Positions 7,681-14,462 of a stretch of 21,568 bases of DNA are shown piece by piece. Numbering within the stretch: position 1 is the stretch's first letter; every line of letters starts with the position of its first letter. Source of the stretch: JAUVKA01 sp964465145 (GTDB lineage Bacteria; Bacteroidota; Bacteroidia; Bacteroidales; UBA12481); contig CAYXJR010000072.1 of assembly GCA_964465145.1 (NCBI GenBank), forward strand, positions 1 to 21,568. The letters run 5' to 3'. Under the pieces are notes generated by a model. It worked only from the letters and a program-made list of their open reading frames with translations. It was not told the origin of the DNA and made no database searches. Made by a program: the position numbers and the translations under genes.

Positions 7681-8688
7681 CTAAAAATCGACAGAAAGAC
7701 CACCTCCTAAAATGTATCCTTTATCGAAATTTGGAGGTAATGCACCAGTGGTATATTTCAATGCAATCTTTGCTGGCAACCTTTTGCTCCACCTTGCATT
7801 TATCAACCTTTCAAGCTTTACCATGAAGAAATAATTCAGGTCTTTATTTGCTTGTTTCTGAAGTTCTGTTGCCGTTAAATCATAATAGCTGTCAAACAAG
7901 AAGAGAATCCTATACTTATCCGAAAAAATGCCAGTCTCCCATTCTCCGCTGAATTTGATGCGATGCATAATACTACTGCCGTCCCTCAAATCATATAGAT
8001 CAGTATTTTCTAACCCCATCACATAATCGTATCCTAGGGATAAATCAAGCTGGCGAGGATTGTTGTGTTCATCCCACCGTATCCACTTAAAAGGGAAATC
8101 CAGTAAGGAATTCAAATATGACGTTGTTATGCTTACTTCTCCGCCGAAGGCATAATTAAAATTCTTAAAATCCTGGCTGGTCTCATGTTTTCCATGAAAG
8201 CTACTAAAAAGCCATAATGGAGAAGCTGCTAGGCTAGTTTCCTTCCTAACTTCATCGATCAAGGAATCATATTTTGTATTATAATTAGGATTATTTATAT
8301 CGTCTCTCCAGGTCGTATTGGATTGGATTTCCTTGGATTTCACCCTCCAGAGTGGTTCCCCTTTAATCTTAACCTGACTCACAATGCTATTATTCGTTTT
8401 ATCTGCTCCACGAATAGTAAAGAATCCTCTACTTTGCAATTCTACGAATAAATCAGTTCTTGAATCCTTACCGAGCTCTGTAATTTTCCTGTCAAAATCT
8501 AGATTGTAATCCAATCCAAAGTATACTTTTCGGACATCCCAAACCTTTAGGTCGACATTTAAGAATTTGTTCTCATACGATGACAGTTGAGCAGGACTAT
8601 CACCAGCTTCTTCTTCCTTCTCCTGTGCTGAAATGCTATGACATGGAAAAAGAACTAATAAAATATAGATAACCTTATCCAGTTTCAT
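7681..8688 (-). CDS. Putative outer-membrane beta-barrel protein
   Basis: Starting at the ATG at 8688 gives a 335-residue protein with a clean signal peptide (MKLDKVIYILLVLFPCHSISA, cleavage before QEKEEE). An upstream ATG at 8721 would hide that signal and is rejected. The mature chain alternates hydrophobic and polar residues in many amphipathic strands (for example QLDLSLGYDYVMGL, HRIKFSGEWETG, YRILFLFDSYYDL) and ends in a strand with terminal Phe (GGGLSVDF), as barrel proteins do. I do not recognise a named family. The start overlaps the stop of the preceding gene by four bases (ATGA), so the two are translationally coupled. A role in secretion or adhesion together with the lipoproteins is possible but unproven. 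Confidence 0.7.
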   Translation of the reverse strand: MKLDKVIYILLVLFPCHSISAQEKEEEAGDSPAQLSSYENKFLNVDLKVWDVRKVYFGLDYNLDFDRKITELGKDSRTDLFVELQSRGFFTIRGADKTNNSIVSQVKIKGEPLWRVKSKEIQSNTTWRDDINNPNYNTKYDSLIDEVRKETSLAASPLWLFSSFHGKHETSQDFKNFNYAFGGEVSITTSYLNSLLDFPFKWIRWDEHNNPRQLDLSLGYDYVMGLENTDLYDLRDGSSIMHRIKFSGEWETGIFSDKYRILFLFDSYYDLTATELQKQANKDLNYFFMVKLERLINARWSKRLPAKIALKYTTGALPPNFDKGYILGGGLSVDF

Positions 8689-9005
8689 TTTTCTAGTTCG
8701 AATAGGGCAATATCTGCCCAAGCGCTTACAGTCTCATTAACTGTTTTCTCTTTACCCAATTCTTTCAGAATGTCATCTTTGGGGAGGATAACCTTTTTAG
8801 CTAGCAATCTCTCGTGATAAGATTGTGCAATTCTTCTTTTAGTTCTTCTTTTAATAGAATCCTTACTTCCCAAATTCAGGGAACTTACTAATGACCTTCC
8901 CATTTCCTCTTTGGTTGAGTAAGGATTTACATCATCAGCTAATGAATCGCAAACTCCATAGAAAATTATCAGAAGGTATGTCTCTTTTTCTTCTTGGGTA
9001 GGCAT
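8685..9005 (-). CDS. Small hypothetical protein coupled to the barrel gene
   Basis: This 106-residue protein has no signal peptide or membrane segment and no recognised family. It is helical and charged, with a basic stretch KRRTKRRIAQSYHERLL in the middle and an acidic, Trp-containing end (SAWADIALFELEK). It shares an ATGA overlap with the barrel gene, implying joint expression in a fixed ratio. The basic segment could bind nucleic acid or membrane. It is the first gene of its pair; 198 bp without an obvious terminator separate it from the HEPN-like gene upstream. Confidence 0.55.
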   Translation of the reverse strand: MPTQEEKETYLLIIFYGVCDSLADDVNPYSTKEEMGRSLVSSLNLGSKDSIKRRTKRRIAQSYHERLLAKKVILPKDDILKELGKEKTVNETVSAWADIALFELEK

Positions 9006-9203
9006 TTTATTAATATCAATGTCGATTCGATTAAAGATACAACATTATATGGTTTGGTGGTCCAATTCCTGACTCATTAGTCATCTCAGCTATCGCCTGG
9101 ATCTCTATTTCTTCAGGTATGAGGACTTCAAATTGCATATAAATTGATCTCGTTGATATTTGCTAACCAACAATGGTGTAAGTTCATTGGTTAAGTTTAT
9201 ATT

Positions 9204-10097
9204 TCATTTAAGTGCAATCTGCAACACAAAGTCAAAACAAAACAAGACTTCATGCTTATCAATTTGTTTGGGACAATCTTCGATTATTGTGAATTCAAGA
9301 TTTGAATTAAAATATCCAAACAGCCGATAATTAACAAACCGTATATATTCCTGCAACGGTATACCCAAATTAGTTATAATTAGTATTTCATTTAAATAAT
9401 CAAATGATTCCTTTAGTCCAACCTCGAATTTATTAAACCCTTGAATGTCGAATTTCTCACCCTGTATCCTATAAATCTGTGTAATTGATTCGAACCATCT
9501 TGACGGCTTCAATTCAATAATTTCACCATTTTTAGAAGTGAACTTCGTGACCTCTGAAATTAAATATCCATAAGCTTGAGAGATATTTATTAATGCCTTG
9601 GCATATGATTCAGACAGCAAATGGGATTCTGCGATTTCTAAGTGCTTTTTTACCTGGGGTATCTTTATTAAATGCACCAATGAGATTGAATCAAAATCTA
9701 AACCTTTGAAATGTTGAGGGATACTGTCAATCATAAAGTTTCTTACCTCTGTACAGTATCCAATAATGTCAATTTTATTAAGGAACACGGTCTCGTGTTT
9801 TAGTTTGTTTCGTGCTGTATTCAATCTATTAAACTGAGATACATTGATTCTTTCTTTGTCAAGTTCGTCAAGCCTGGGATTCAATCCATTAATTAATTCA
9901 ATTAAAGAGGGATTCTGTTTTTTTGGTAGCTTTTCATATACCTCACATAGTAATTGCATATAAATATCACTACAATCATGTATGTTTAAAATTGCAGTTG
10001 AATCGAGAGGATTTGATAATTGACTTTTTTTGATTCCTTCCTCAAGCAGAAATTTAGCAAAAGATAGCCTCTGAATATGATTGTTATGTATTTCCAT
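9204..10097 (-). CDS. HEPN-like helical protein with RNxxxH motif
   Basis: Starting at the ATG at 10097 gives 297 residues (MEIHNNHIQR...). The open frame runs back to 10349, but those 84 codons read through an intron-like relic and the end of the FISUMP gene, so the longer start is rejected. The protein is almost all helical, without signal peptide. Residues 90-104 contain NRLNTARNKLKHETV: Arg96 to His101 fits the R-N-x3-H signature of HEPN domains, with an earlier helix (HDCSDIYMQLLCEVYEKL, from about 40) in the expected place. Family knowledge: HEPN proteins are often RNases in toxin-antitoxin, abortive-infection or CRISPR systems, but many are non-catalytic. No nucleotidyltransferase partner is adjacent. 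The second half is unassigned. Confidence 0.55.
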   Translation of the reverse strand: MEIHNNHIQRLSFAKFLLEEGIKKSQLSNPLDSTAILNIHDCSDIYMQLLCEVYEKLPKKQNPSLIELINGLNPRLDELDKERINVSQFNRLNTARNKLKHETVFLNKIDIIGYCTEVRNFMIDSIPQHFKGLDFDSISLVHLIKIPQVKKHLEIAESHLLSESYAKALINISQAYGYLISEVTKFTSKNGEIIELKPSRWFESITQIYRIQGEKFDIQGFNKFEVGLKESFDYLNEILIITNLGIPLQEYIRFVNYRLFGYFNSNLEFTIIEDCPKQIDKHEVLFCFDFVLQIALK

Positions 10098-10207
10098 TAG
10101 TGTCACTTTTTGGCTATGGAAAATTAAGACATAAAAGATTGAATAAAAAGTTCCATTGGTTTTTGCTTTGAACAGATATTCAATGTTCTTCAGCAATATC
10201 TCGTTCA

Positions 10208-10344
10208 GTCGAGTAGACCAGGGGAGTTTCACCCCAAGCCTCTCACAGAACCTTACATGACAGTCCCAAACCTTAATTATAGTTAAACCAACAGCTTGTT
10301 TAATACAATGCGCCTTTATATTACTGTTGGTGCTCTGGGCGCAC
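10208..10344 (-). mobile_element. Group II intron relic (both ends kept, 137 bp)
   Basis: On the minus strand the segment starts GTGCGCCCAGA, which matches the group II intron 5' consensus GUGCG. It ends with CATGTAAGGTTCTGTGAGAGG, a hairpin GGGGTGAAACTCCCC and GGTCTACTCGAC, which resemble the 3' strand of domain V, domain VI and an AY terminus. Everything between, including any reverse transcriptase, is missing, and the 5' strand of domain V is poorly preserved. It sits directly after codon GAG of the FISUMP gene; removing it would join GAG to TGA. Recognition is from memory of such intron ends and needs a covariance search. Confidence 0.55.
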
Positions 10345-11328
10345 CTCATCCTTTATGCAGCGGACTGAGAAGCCATAAAGACGCTGACTATAATGACGAT
10401 CTATCGCCTCAAAACTGAGGTAAAAAAATCGACTTATTGCATCATGGTTTGGTGTTTGAGATGAGGTCCAGAATAGTGTTGAATTACCATGGCAACACGA
10501 ACCTCCTTGTGGGTTCCACCTACCGCTAGGAAAAGCATTAAATCCACTGCTATTACTTCCATTTCTATCATAATTCCAACCTGTTTTTGATTTTATCTTA
10601 TTAGCAACGTCTCCAGAATAACGCCAGCCCCAGTTATTCGCATCATATGCAGTCATCCCAAGGTAAATTTCAAGTGTTTTCCATTCATCATCTGTTGGTA
10701 AATGCCAGTTCTCTGGACAAGAAATTCTTGCTGCTTCCCAATTATATAATACTCCAAATTCTACATACCTGTGCCAAGCTTTCGCTTCTTCTACATTTGT
10801 ACCATCATATTCATATACATAATAATGTGGTTCTATTTGTGACCAAGTCAAAATGTTATCAACGGCAGGCAAATAAGCCAAATTCTCCGCCATCCATATT
10901 TGATCACCAATATTTATGTATCCATATTCAATACTATCACGAGGATCTGTAAAATATCCGTCTGGGTTTTTACCAATATCATTTGAAACTTCTATATTTT
11001 TTGAAGTTATTGTGGTTAATCCATCTCTATCCTTGACTTCAAGACTAACAGTGAAATTCCCAGCTTTGGAGAATTGATGATTAATAGTTTTCTCAACTGA
11101 AAATTCAGTATCCCATTCACCATCATCTTCCCAGTCCCACCTAATTTGCAAATCCTCAGATAGATCTTCCTTATCAGAACAACCAGAAGCATCAAATATA
11201 AATTCAGTATCAGTATCCCCATTATCAGGAGAAATTGTAAACAATGCAACAGGAGGAGTGTTTGGTTCTTCTTTCTTGCAGCCAAAAATAAGCAGCAATA
11301 ATAACCCCGTGATAAGTATAGATCTCAT
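10321..11328 (-). CDS. FISUMP-domain lipoprotein 2 with PKD-like module
   Basis: The protein has 335 residues. Signal peptide MRSILITGLLLLLIFGC ends at lipidated Cys17, followed by KKEE, which resembles the acidic surface-export signal of Bacteroidota lipoproteins. Residues about 25-115 form a PKD/Ig-like domain (PPVALFTISPDNGDTDTEFIFDASGCSD, then WDWEDDGEWDT and HQFSKAGNFTVSLEVKD). Residues about 125-328 are the FISUMP domain (NIGDQIWMAENLAYLP, GVLYNWEAARISCPENWHLPTDDEWK, NAFPSGRW, LYGFSVRCIKDE). The final seven residues VRPEHQQ are encoded by the intron-like relic; the ancestral protein probably ended at KDE. It is likely an outer-surface protein; the ligand is unknown. A copy of the repeated intergenic element lies about 100 bp upstream. 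Confidence 0.88.
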   Translation of the reverse strand: MRSILITGLLLLLIFGCKKEEPNTPPVALFTISPDNGDTDTEFIFDASGCSDKEDLSEDLQIRWDWEDDGEWDTEFSVEKTINHQFSKAGNFTVSLEVKDRDGLTTITSKNIEVSNDIGKNPDGYFTDPRDSIEYGYINIGDQIWMAENLAYLPAVDNILTWSQIEPHYYVYEYDGTNVEEAKAWHRYVEFGVLYNWEAARISCPENWHLPTDDEWKTLEIYLGMTAYDANNWGWRYSGDVANKIKSKTGWNYDRNGSNSSGFNAFPSGRWNPQGGSCCHGNSTLFWTSSQTPNHDAISRFFYLSFEAIDRHYSQRLYGFSVRCIKDEVRPEHQQ

Positions 11329-11424
11329 TATTCAGGTTTAATATGCTTCTCTCAATAAGCGGGGACAATCAAAGTTAAGAAAAATGCAGGGAACTGTCCT
11401 GTCCGTCCAGAACTTATATGGGAT

Positions 11425-11575
11425 GGTCAATGGACACTCAAATTTTTCTACCAAAATTTTTTATAAAAATTATTTCTGCGAAAGCGTGGAGGACTTAGTA
11501 TCAAAGGCCCCCTCTACTTCTGGATTGGGATATACCCCGCCGGGGTCAACTTTTAACAAAGCTATTAACGAGTCA
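11425..11575 (+). repeat. Repeated intergenic element, copy B
   Basis: Counterpart of 7390-7538, same orientation. The exact 21-bp core is at 11479-11499. Copy B has GCGAAAGC where copy A has ACGAAAGC; GCGAAAGC is known to form an unusually stable DNA mini-hairpin. Downstream it carries CCCCGCCGGGG, a small palindrome, then TTAACAAAGC, which aligns with TTAAAAAGCG in copy A. It sits between the divergent FISUMP lipoprotein 2 and RadC-like genes. Open frames run through it (encoding ESVEDLVSKA), but the copy A equivalent is not continued, so coding is unlikely. Confidence 0.75.
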
Positions 11576-11698
11576 GCTCAAAAAATCCAAAACCTTTTCC
11601 AATACTTTCTTAAAAAATTACATCAAGGACTTACTCCGATTGTCGACAGGGGTAATACACACCCCAATATTCAGAGTACTCACCTAATCCTTAATGCT

Positions 11699-12163
11699 AT
11701 GAATCAAAATCAAACTGATTCAGCAGTATCCACTATTGCTGAAATTACAATCTCGTATTCTTCCGGTACAAAGGCATCTGAAAGAAAGTCTGTCAGTTGT
11801 TCCAAAGATGCAGCCGATGTTTTAAGAGGAATATTCCCATCAATTGAACATAGAGAGTTCTTTTATCTTCTATGCCTTAACAGGTCAAACCAATTGCTCG
11901 GTTACCAGCAGATAAGTGCAGGAGGAATCAACGGTACTATTGCTGATATAAGACTGATATTTCAGACAGCTCTTAAATCAAACTCATCGGCAATTTTAGT
12001 AGCCCATAATCACCCTTCTGGCAATACAATTCCAAGCGACGCAGACAAAAAGCTTACAGGTAAAATCAAAGAAGCAGGCAAACTTCTGGACATTTCAGTT
12101 CTGGATCACATGATCATTACTGCTGACAGTTACCTATCATTTGCTGATGAGAACCTGATGTAA
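11699..12163 (+). CDS. RadC-like JAB/MPN-domain protein
   Basis: With the ATG at 11699 the protein has 154 residues and starts directly with the usual short N-terminus of element-borne RadC-like proteins (EITISYSSGTKASERKSV). An open frame continues upstream to 11384 but crosses the repeated intergenic element, so it is rejected. The JAMM metal site is complete: Glu50 in SIEHREFF, His103 and His105 in AHNHPSG, and Asp116, matching ExnHxHx10D. Family knowledge: the RadC C-terminal domain is a predicted metal-dependent hydrolase, frequent on prophages and integrative elements; its DNA-repair role is disputed. It leads a three-gene rightward cluster, 73 bp ahead of the AAA ATPase gene. Confidence 0.88.
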   Translation: MNQNQTDSAVSTIAEITISYSSGTKASERKSVSCSKDAADVLRGIFPSIEHREFFYLLCLNRSNQLLGYQQISAGGINGTIADIRLIFQTALKSNSSAILVAHNHPSGNTIPSDADKKLTGKIKEAGKLLDISVLDHMIITADSYLSFADENLM

Positions 12164-12236
12164 AAATACCTCAAGACATCTGACTATTCAATGGACAATT
12201 CAGTCCTCATTATTAATCATTTAATACTTAATTATT

Positions 12237-13073
12237 ATGAATTTACGTAAAGCGGAAAGAAAGCAAGCAAGAATTAAACTTGGTTTGCAAGGGCCATCAG
12301 GCTCAGGAAAAACTTATGGTGCATTGAAGATTGCATTTGGACTCTGTGGGGACTTCAGGAAGATATGCGTGGTTGACTCTGAAAGCTCCTCATCCAATCT
12401 TTACGCTCATTTGGGCCCTTACAATGTACTTGGAATTGGAGTGCCATTCTCACCAGAAATGTACATAGAGGCCATAGAATTGGCTGAAAAGGCTGGTATG
12501 GAAGTAATCATACTGGACAGCATATCCCACGAATGGGAGGGTGAGGGCGGAATTCTCCAAATACACTCCAATATGCCGGGTAACAGTTTCACCAATTGGA
12601 ATAAGGTCACTCCAAGGCATAATGCTTTTGTCCAAAAGATGCTTCAATCCAAGGCTCATATTATTGCTACTATTAGAACCAAACAGGACTATGTTCTGAA
12701 TGAGAAGAATGGTAAGCAAGTGCCTGAGAAAGTTGGATTGAAAGGAGTCACAAGAGATGGGATGGATTATGAATTCACCTTAGTTCTGGATCTTGACATA
12801 AAGCACAATGCAACAGCTTCAAAAGACAGAACTGGTGTGTTTATGGATAAGCCTGCTTTTGTTATTACTGAAGAAACCGGCCAGACCATTACCAGCTGGT
12901 GCAACATTGATGAAAATGTTGATCAGGTAATAGAAGATATTAGAAAAGCAAATTCCAATCAGGAGCTTCAGCTGATTTATAATTCTTATCCTGAAATGAC
13001 ACCAAAGATCCGGCAGGAGCTGATCAATCGAAACAATCAGTTGAGATCCCCGGTGACTCTTAATGAACTGTAA
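12237..13073 (+). CDS. Phage/element AAA ATPase (AAA_24, Sak4-like)
   Basis: The 278-residue protein has a full Walker A (GPSGSGKT, 19-26), a Walker B VIILDSISH (90-98) and the short RecA-like core of phage nucleotide-binding proteins. Further supporting segments are ICVVDSESSS after strand 2, KAHIIATIRTKQDYV in the sensor area and DGMDYEFTLVLDLD. The last ~50 residues are helical. Family knowledge: related AAA_24/Sak4 proteins are Rad51-like ATPases in phage single-strand annealing recombination. No single-strand-binding protein gene is next to it, which such ATPases often have, so the exact role is open. The DUF3871 gene starts 22 bp after its stop. Confidence 0.78.
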   Translation: MNLRKAERKQARIKLGLQGPSGSGKTYGALKIAFGLCGDFRKICVVDSESSSSNLYAHLGPYNVLGIGVPFSPEMYIEAIELAEKAGMEVIILDSISHEWEGEGGILQIHSNMPGNSFTNWNKVTPRHNAFVQKMLQSKAHIIATIRTKQDYVLNEKNGKQVPEKVGLKGVTRDGMDYEFTLVLDLDIKHNATASKDRTGVFMDKPAFVITEETGQTITSWCNIDENVDQVIEDIRKANSNQELQLIYNSYPEMTPKIRQELINRNNQLRSPVTLNEL

Positions 13074-13095
13074 TTTAAAACTAAATACAATAATT

Positions 13096-14067
13096 ATGGA
13101 AACATTAATTTATCAGGAGCAGCCGCGAGTTGCTCTTCAACCAGCACCTGTTTCATCAGGTAATGAATTTGTCATTGCGAATACCAAGGTGGTTGACCTG
13201 AATCTGTTAAAGAAGGAGTGTATTATTCCTGCATTCGCCAAGGATAATGAATCAACAATTTCCCATGATAACTTCATTGATTCAGTAACCGATACTGTTA
13301 ACCATTTTTATCATGGAGAGCAGATCCTCAGTCCCGCAATTAGGGTTAGCCATCCTGTTAAAGGACGTATACCCGAAGCTAAGGGTAAACCGGCACATTT
13401 ATTGGCAGATTATGAAAAGACCCTTTATTATGAGCGTATGGCCTTCGTAGTGGAGGTAGCTTCAATACGTGATAAAGTTGCAGGGAACGATCTATCTCTT
13501 TCCGTTGGTGGAATTCGTGCATATAATCATGAAAATCTTTACTCTCGTAAGACTGAGGAGAGGTTTAAGCTATTTGTAGGATTCCAGAATCATGTGTGCA
13601 TGAACCTCTGTATATCAACTGATGGTTATAAGGCAGATGTGAGGGTAAGGACTCCTGAAGAACTGGCAAATCATGTGTACCGGTTATTATCGGAGTATAA
13701 TGCAATAGATCAGATAAGGCAGATGCGTGAACTTCCAGATTATTCTATCACAGAAGAGCAGTTTGCACAATTAATCGGCAGGCTTCGTATGTATCCATAT
13801 TTGGGTAAATCTGATAAACTGGCTATACCTGAATTGACTCTTGGTGATAACCAGATCAATTCTGTTGTCAAGGAATATTATCGAGATGAATCATTCTGCC
13901 GGGAGGAGGATGGTTCAATCAATCTCTGGAGGCTGTATAACCTGTTTACAGGGGCTAACAAGAGTTCTTATCTGGATACTTTTGCTGATAGGTCAGTTGA
14001 TATATCTGGGTTTACCAGAGTATTGCAGAACAATCTGGATGATAAATTCTTCTGGTATCTTAATTGA
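13096..14067 (+). CDS. DUF3871-family protein
   Basis: Starting at the ATG at 13096 gives 323 residues (METLIYQEQPR...); an upstream ATG at 13063 overlapping the ATPase gene is possible but adds an atypical Asn/Leu-rich start. I recognise it as DUF3871, a Bacteroidota family of unknown function found on mobile elements. Recognisable stretches: HYHG-type core SDTVNHFYHGEQILSPAIRV is replaced here by TDTVNHFYHGEQILSPAIRV, then SHPVKGRIPEAKGKPA, DLSLSVGGIRAYNHENLYSRK and FKLFVGFQNHVCMNLCISTDG. No signal peptide or membrane segment. Position behind a recombination ATPase suggests a DNA-processing or regulatory role on the element. A strong terminator closes the cluster. Confidence 0.75.
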   Translation: METLIYQEQPRVALQPAPVSSGNEFVIANTKVVDLNLLKKECIIPAFAKDNESTISHDNFIDSVTDTVNHFYHGEQILSPAIRVSHPVKGRIPEAKGKPAHLLADYEKTLYYERMAFVVEVASIRDKVAGNDLSLSVGGIRAYNHENLYSRKTEERFKLFVGFQNHVCMNLCISTDGYKADVRVRTPEELANHVYRLLSEYNAIDQIRQMRELPDYSITEEQFAQLIGRLRMYPYLGKSDKLAIPELTLGDNQINSVVKEYYRDESFCREEDGSINLWRLYNLFTGANKSSYLDTFADRSVDISGFTRVLQNNLDDKFFWYLN

Positions 14068-14071
14068 GTGC

Positions 14072-14116
14072 AAAACCATGTAACTCCTATTCATTTGGGA
14101 GTTATGTGGTTTTTTA
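14072..14116 (+). terminator. Terminator of the RadC/ATPase/DUF3871 cluster
   Basis: AAAACCATGTAACTCC pairs along its whole length with GGAGTTATGTGGTTTT (two G-T wobbles), with a loop around TATTCATTTG and a T-run. It starts five bases after the DUF3871 stop. Confidence 0.88.
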
Positions 14117-14214
14117 AAAATAAAGTCAAAGACCCTCATCGAGGAATTAGCTACTTATGACTTTTATGGGTTTACTGAGAAGTTATTTATTTCAAAAGAG
14201 GAGGATACATTTTT

Positions 14215-14250
14215 GTCACTTATCTTATAGGTTATATACACTTATGTGAC
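14215..14250 (+). promoter_or_regulatory. 36-bp inverted-repeat site, copy 2
   Basis: It begins GTCACTTATCTTAT, identical over 14 bases to the helicase copy, and ends CACTTATGTGAC; end-to-end length is again 36. It is preceded by TTTTT and followed by AAAA, which extends the symmetry. The nearest gene downstream is the protease at 14463. Confidence 0.6.
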
Positions 14251-14256
14251 AAAATC

Positions 14257-14292
14257 AAAAAGGGCAGACTGGGAAACTGGTCTGTTCTTTTT
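14257..14292. terminator. Strong bidirectional hairpin between the 36-bp sites
   Basis: AAAAAGGGCAGACTGG, loop GAAA, CTGGTCTGTTCTTTTT: the two 16-base arms pair fully when wobbles are allowed, with A-run and T-run flanks. It could end a short transcript started near copy 2 or a leftward one. No coding gene needs it, because the DUF3871 cluster already has its own terminator. Confidence 0.65.
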
Positions 14293-14325
14293 ATTGGTAA
14301 ATGTTTTGTTCCTGCAGTCACTTTT

Positions 14326-14361
14326 GTCACTTTTGTTCTATGTTTTAAGGGGAAAAGTGAT
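14326..14361 (+). promoter_or_regulatory. 36-bp inverted-repeat site, copy 3
   Basis: It begins GTCACTTTTG and ends AAGGGGAAAAGTGAT, so its right arm is nearly the helicase copy's right arm. A further GTCACTTTT lies immediately before it (14317-14325), making a 9-bp tandem. Unlike the helicase copy, no ATG follows. Confidence 0.6.
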
Positions 14362-14412
14362 AATTTCCCTCGTCAAGATGACCACTTTGCTCTTAATATT
14401 ATAAGGGTGAAG

Positions 14413-14443
14413 TTGTTTTTAATACTCCAAAAGTGTAATTTTA
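14413..14443 (+). promoter_or_regulatory. Predicted protease promoter
   Basis: TTG (14413-14415), 20 bases, then TAATTTTA (14436-14443) is a moderate match to the Bacteroidota -33/-7 pattern; the ATG follows 19 bases later. Confidence 0.4.
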
Positions 14444-14462
14444 TGCTTTAAGAGAAAGCATA
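14442..14462 (+). promoter_or_regulatory. Hairpin abutting the protease start codon
   Basis: TATGCTTT (14442-14449) and AAAGCATA (14455-14462) form a perfect 8-bp stem with loop AAGAG, and the ATG begins at 14463. If transcribed it would cover the ribosome-landing region. The overlap with the promoter's -7 box leaves its transcription uncertain. Confidence 0.45.

Noticed and set aside
9164..9193. TAACCAA/TTGGTTA hairpin as terminator of the HEPN-like gene
   Set aside because: The stem is only seven pairs with a long loop and no T-run follows on the minus strand.
10098..10133. A fourth 36-bp inverted repeat beginning GTCACTTTTT ahead of the HEPN-like gene
   Set aside because: The left arm fits, but the right end (around TTAAGACATA) does not, so the symmetry and spacing rule fail.
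10098..10349. Longer N-terminus for the HEPN-like protein (84 extra residues)
   Set aside because: It reads through the intron-like relic and the end of the FISUMP gene; the composition (VRFCERLGVKLPWSTRL) is a translated intron end, not protein.
6533..11328. Diversity-generating retroelement acting on the FISUMP genes
   Set aside because: The domain looks C-type-lectin-like, but no reverse transcriptase, template repeat or adenine-biased variable repeat was found.
11384..11698. Longer N-terminus for the RadC-like protein
   Set aside because: It crosses the repeated intergenic element, and family members start near 11699.
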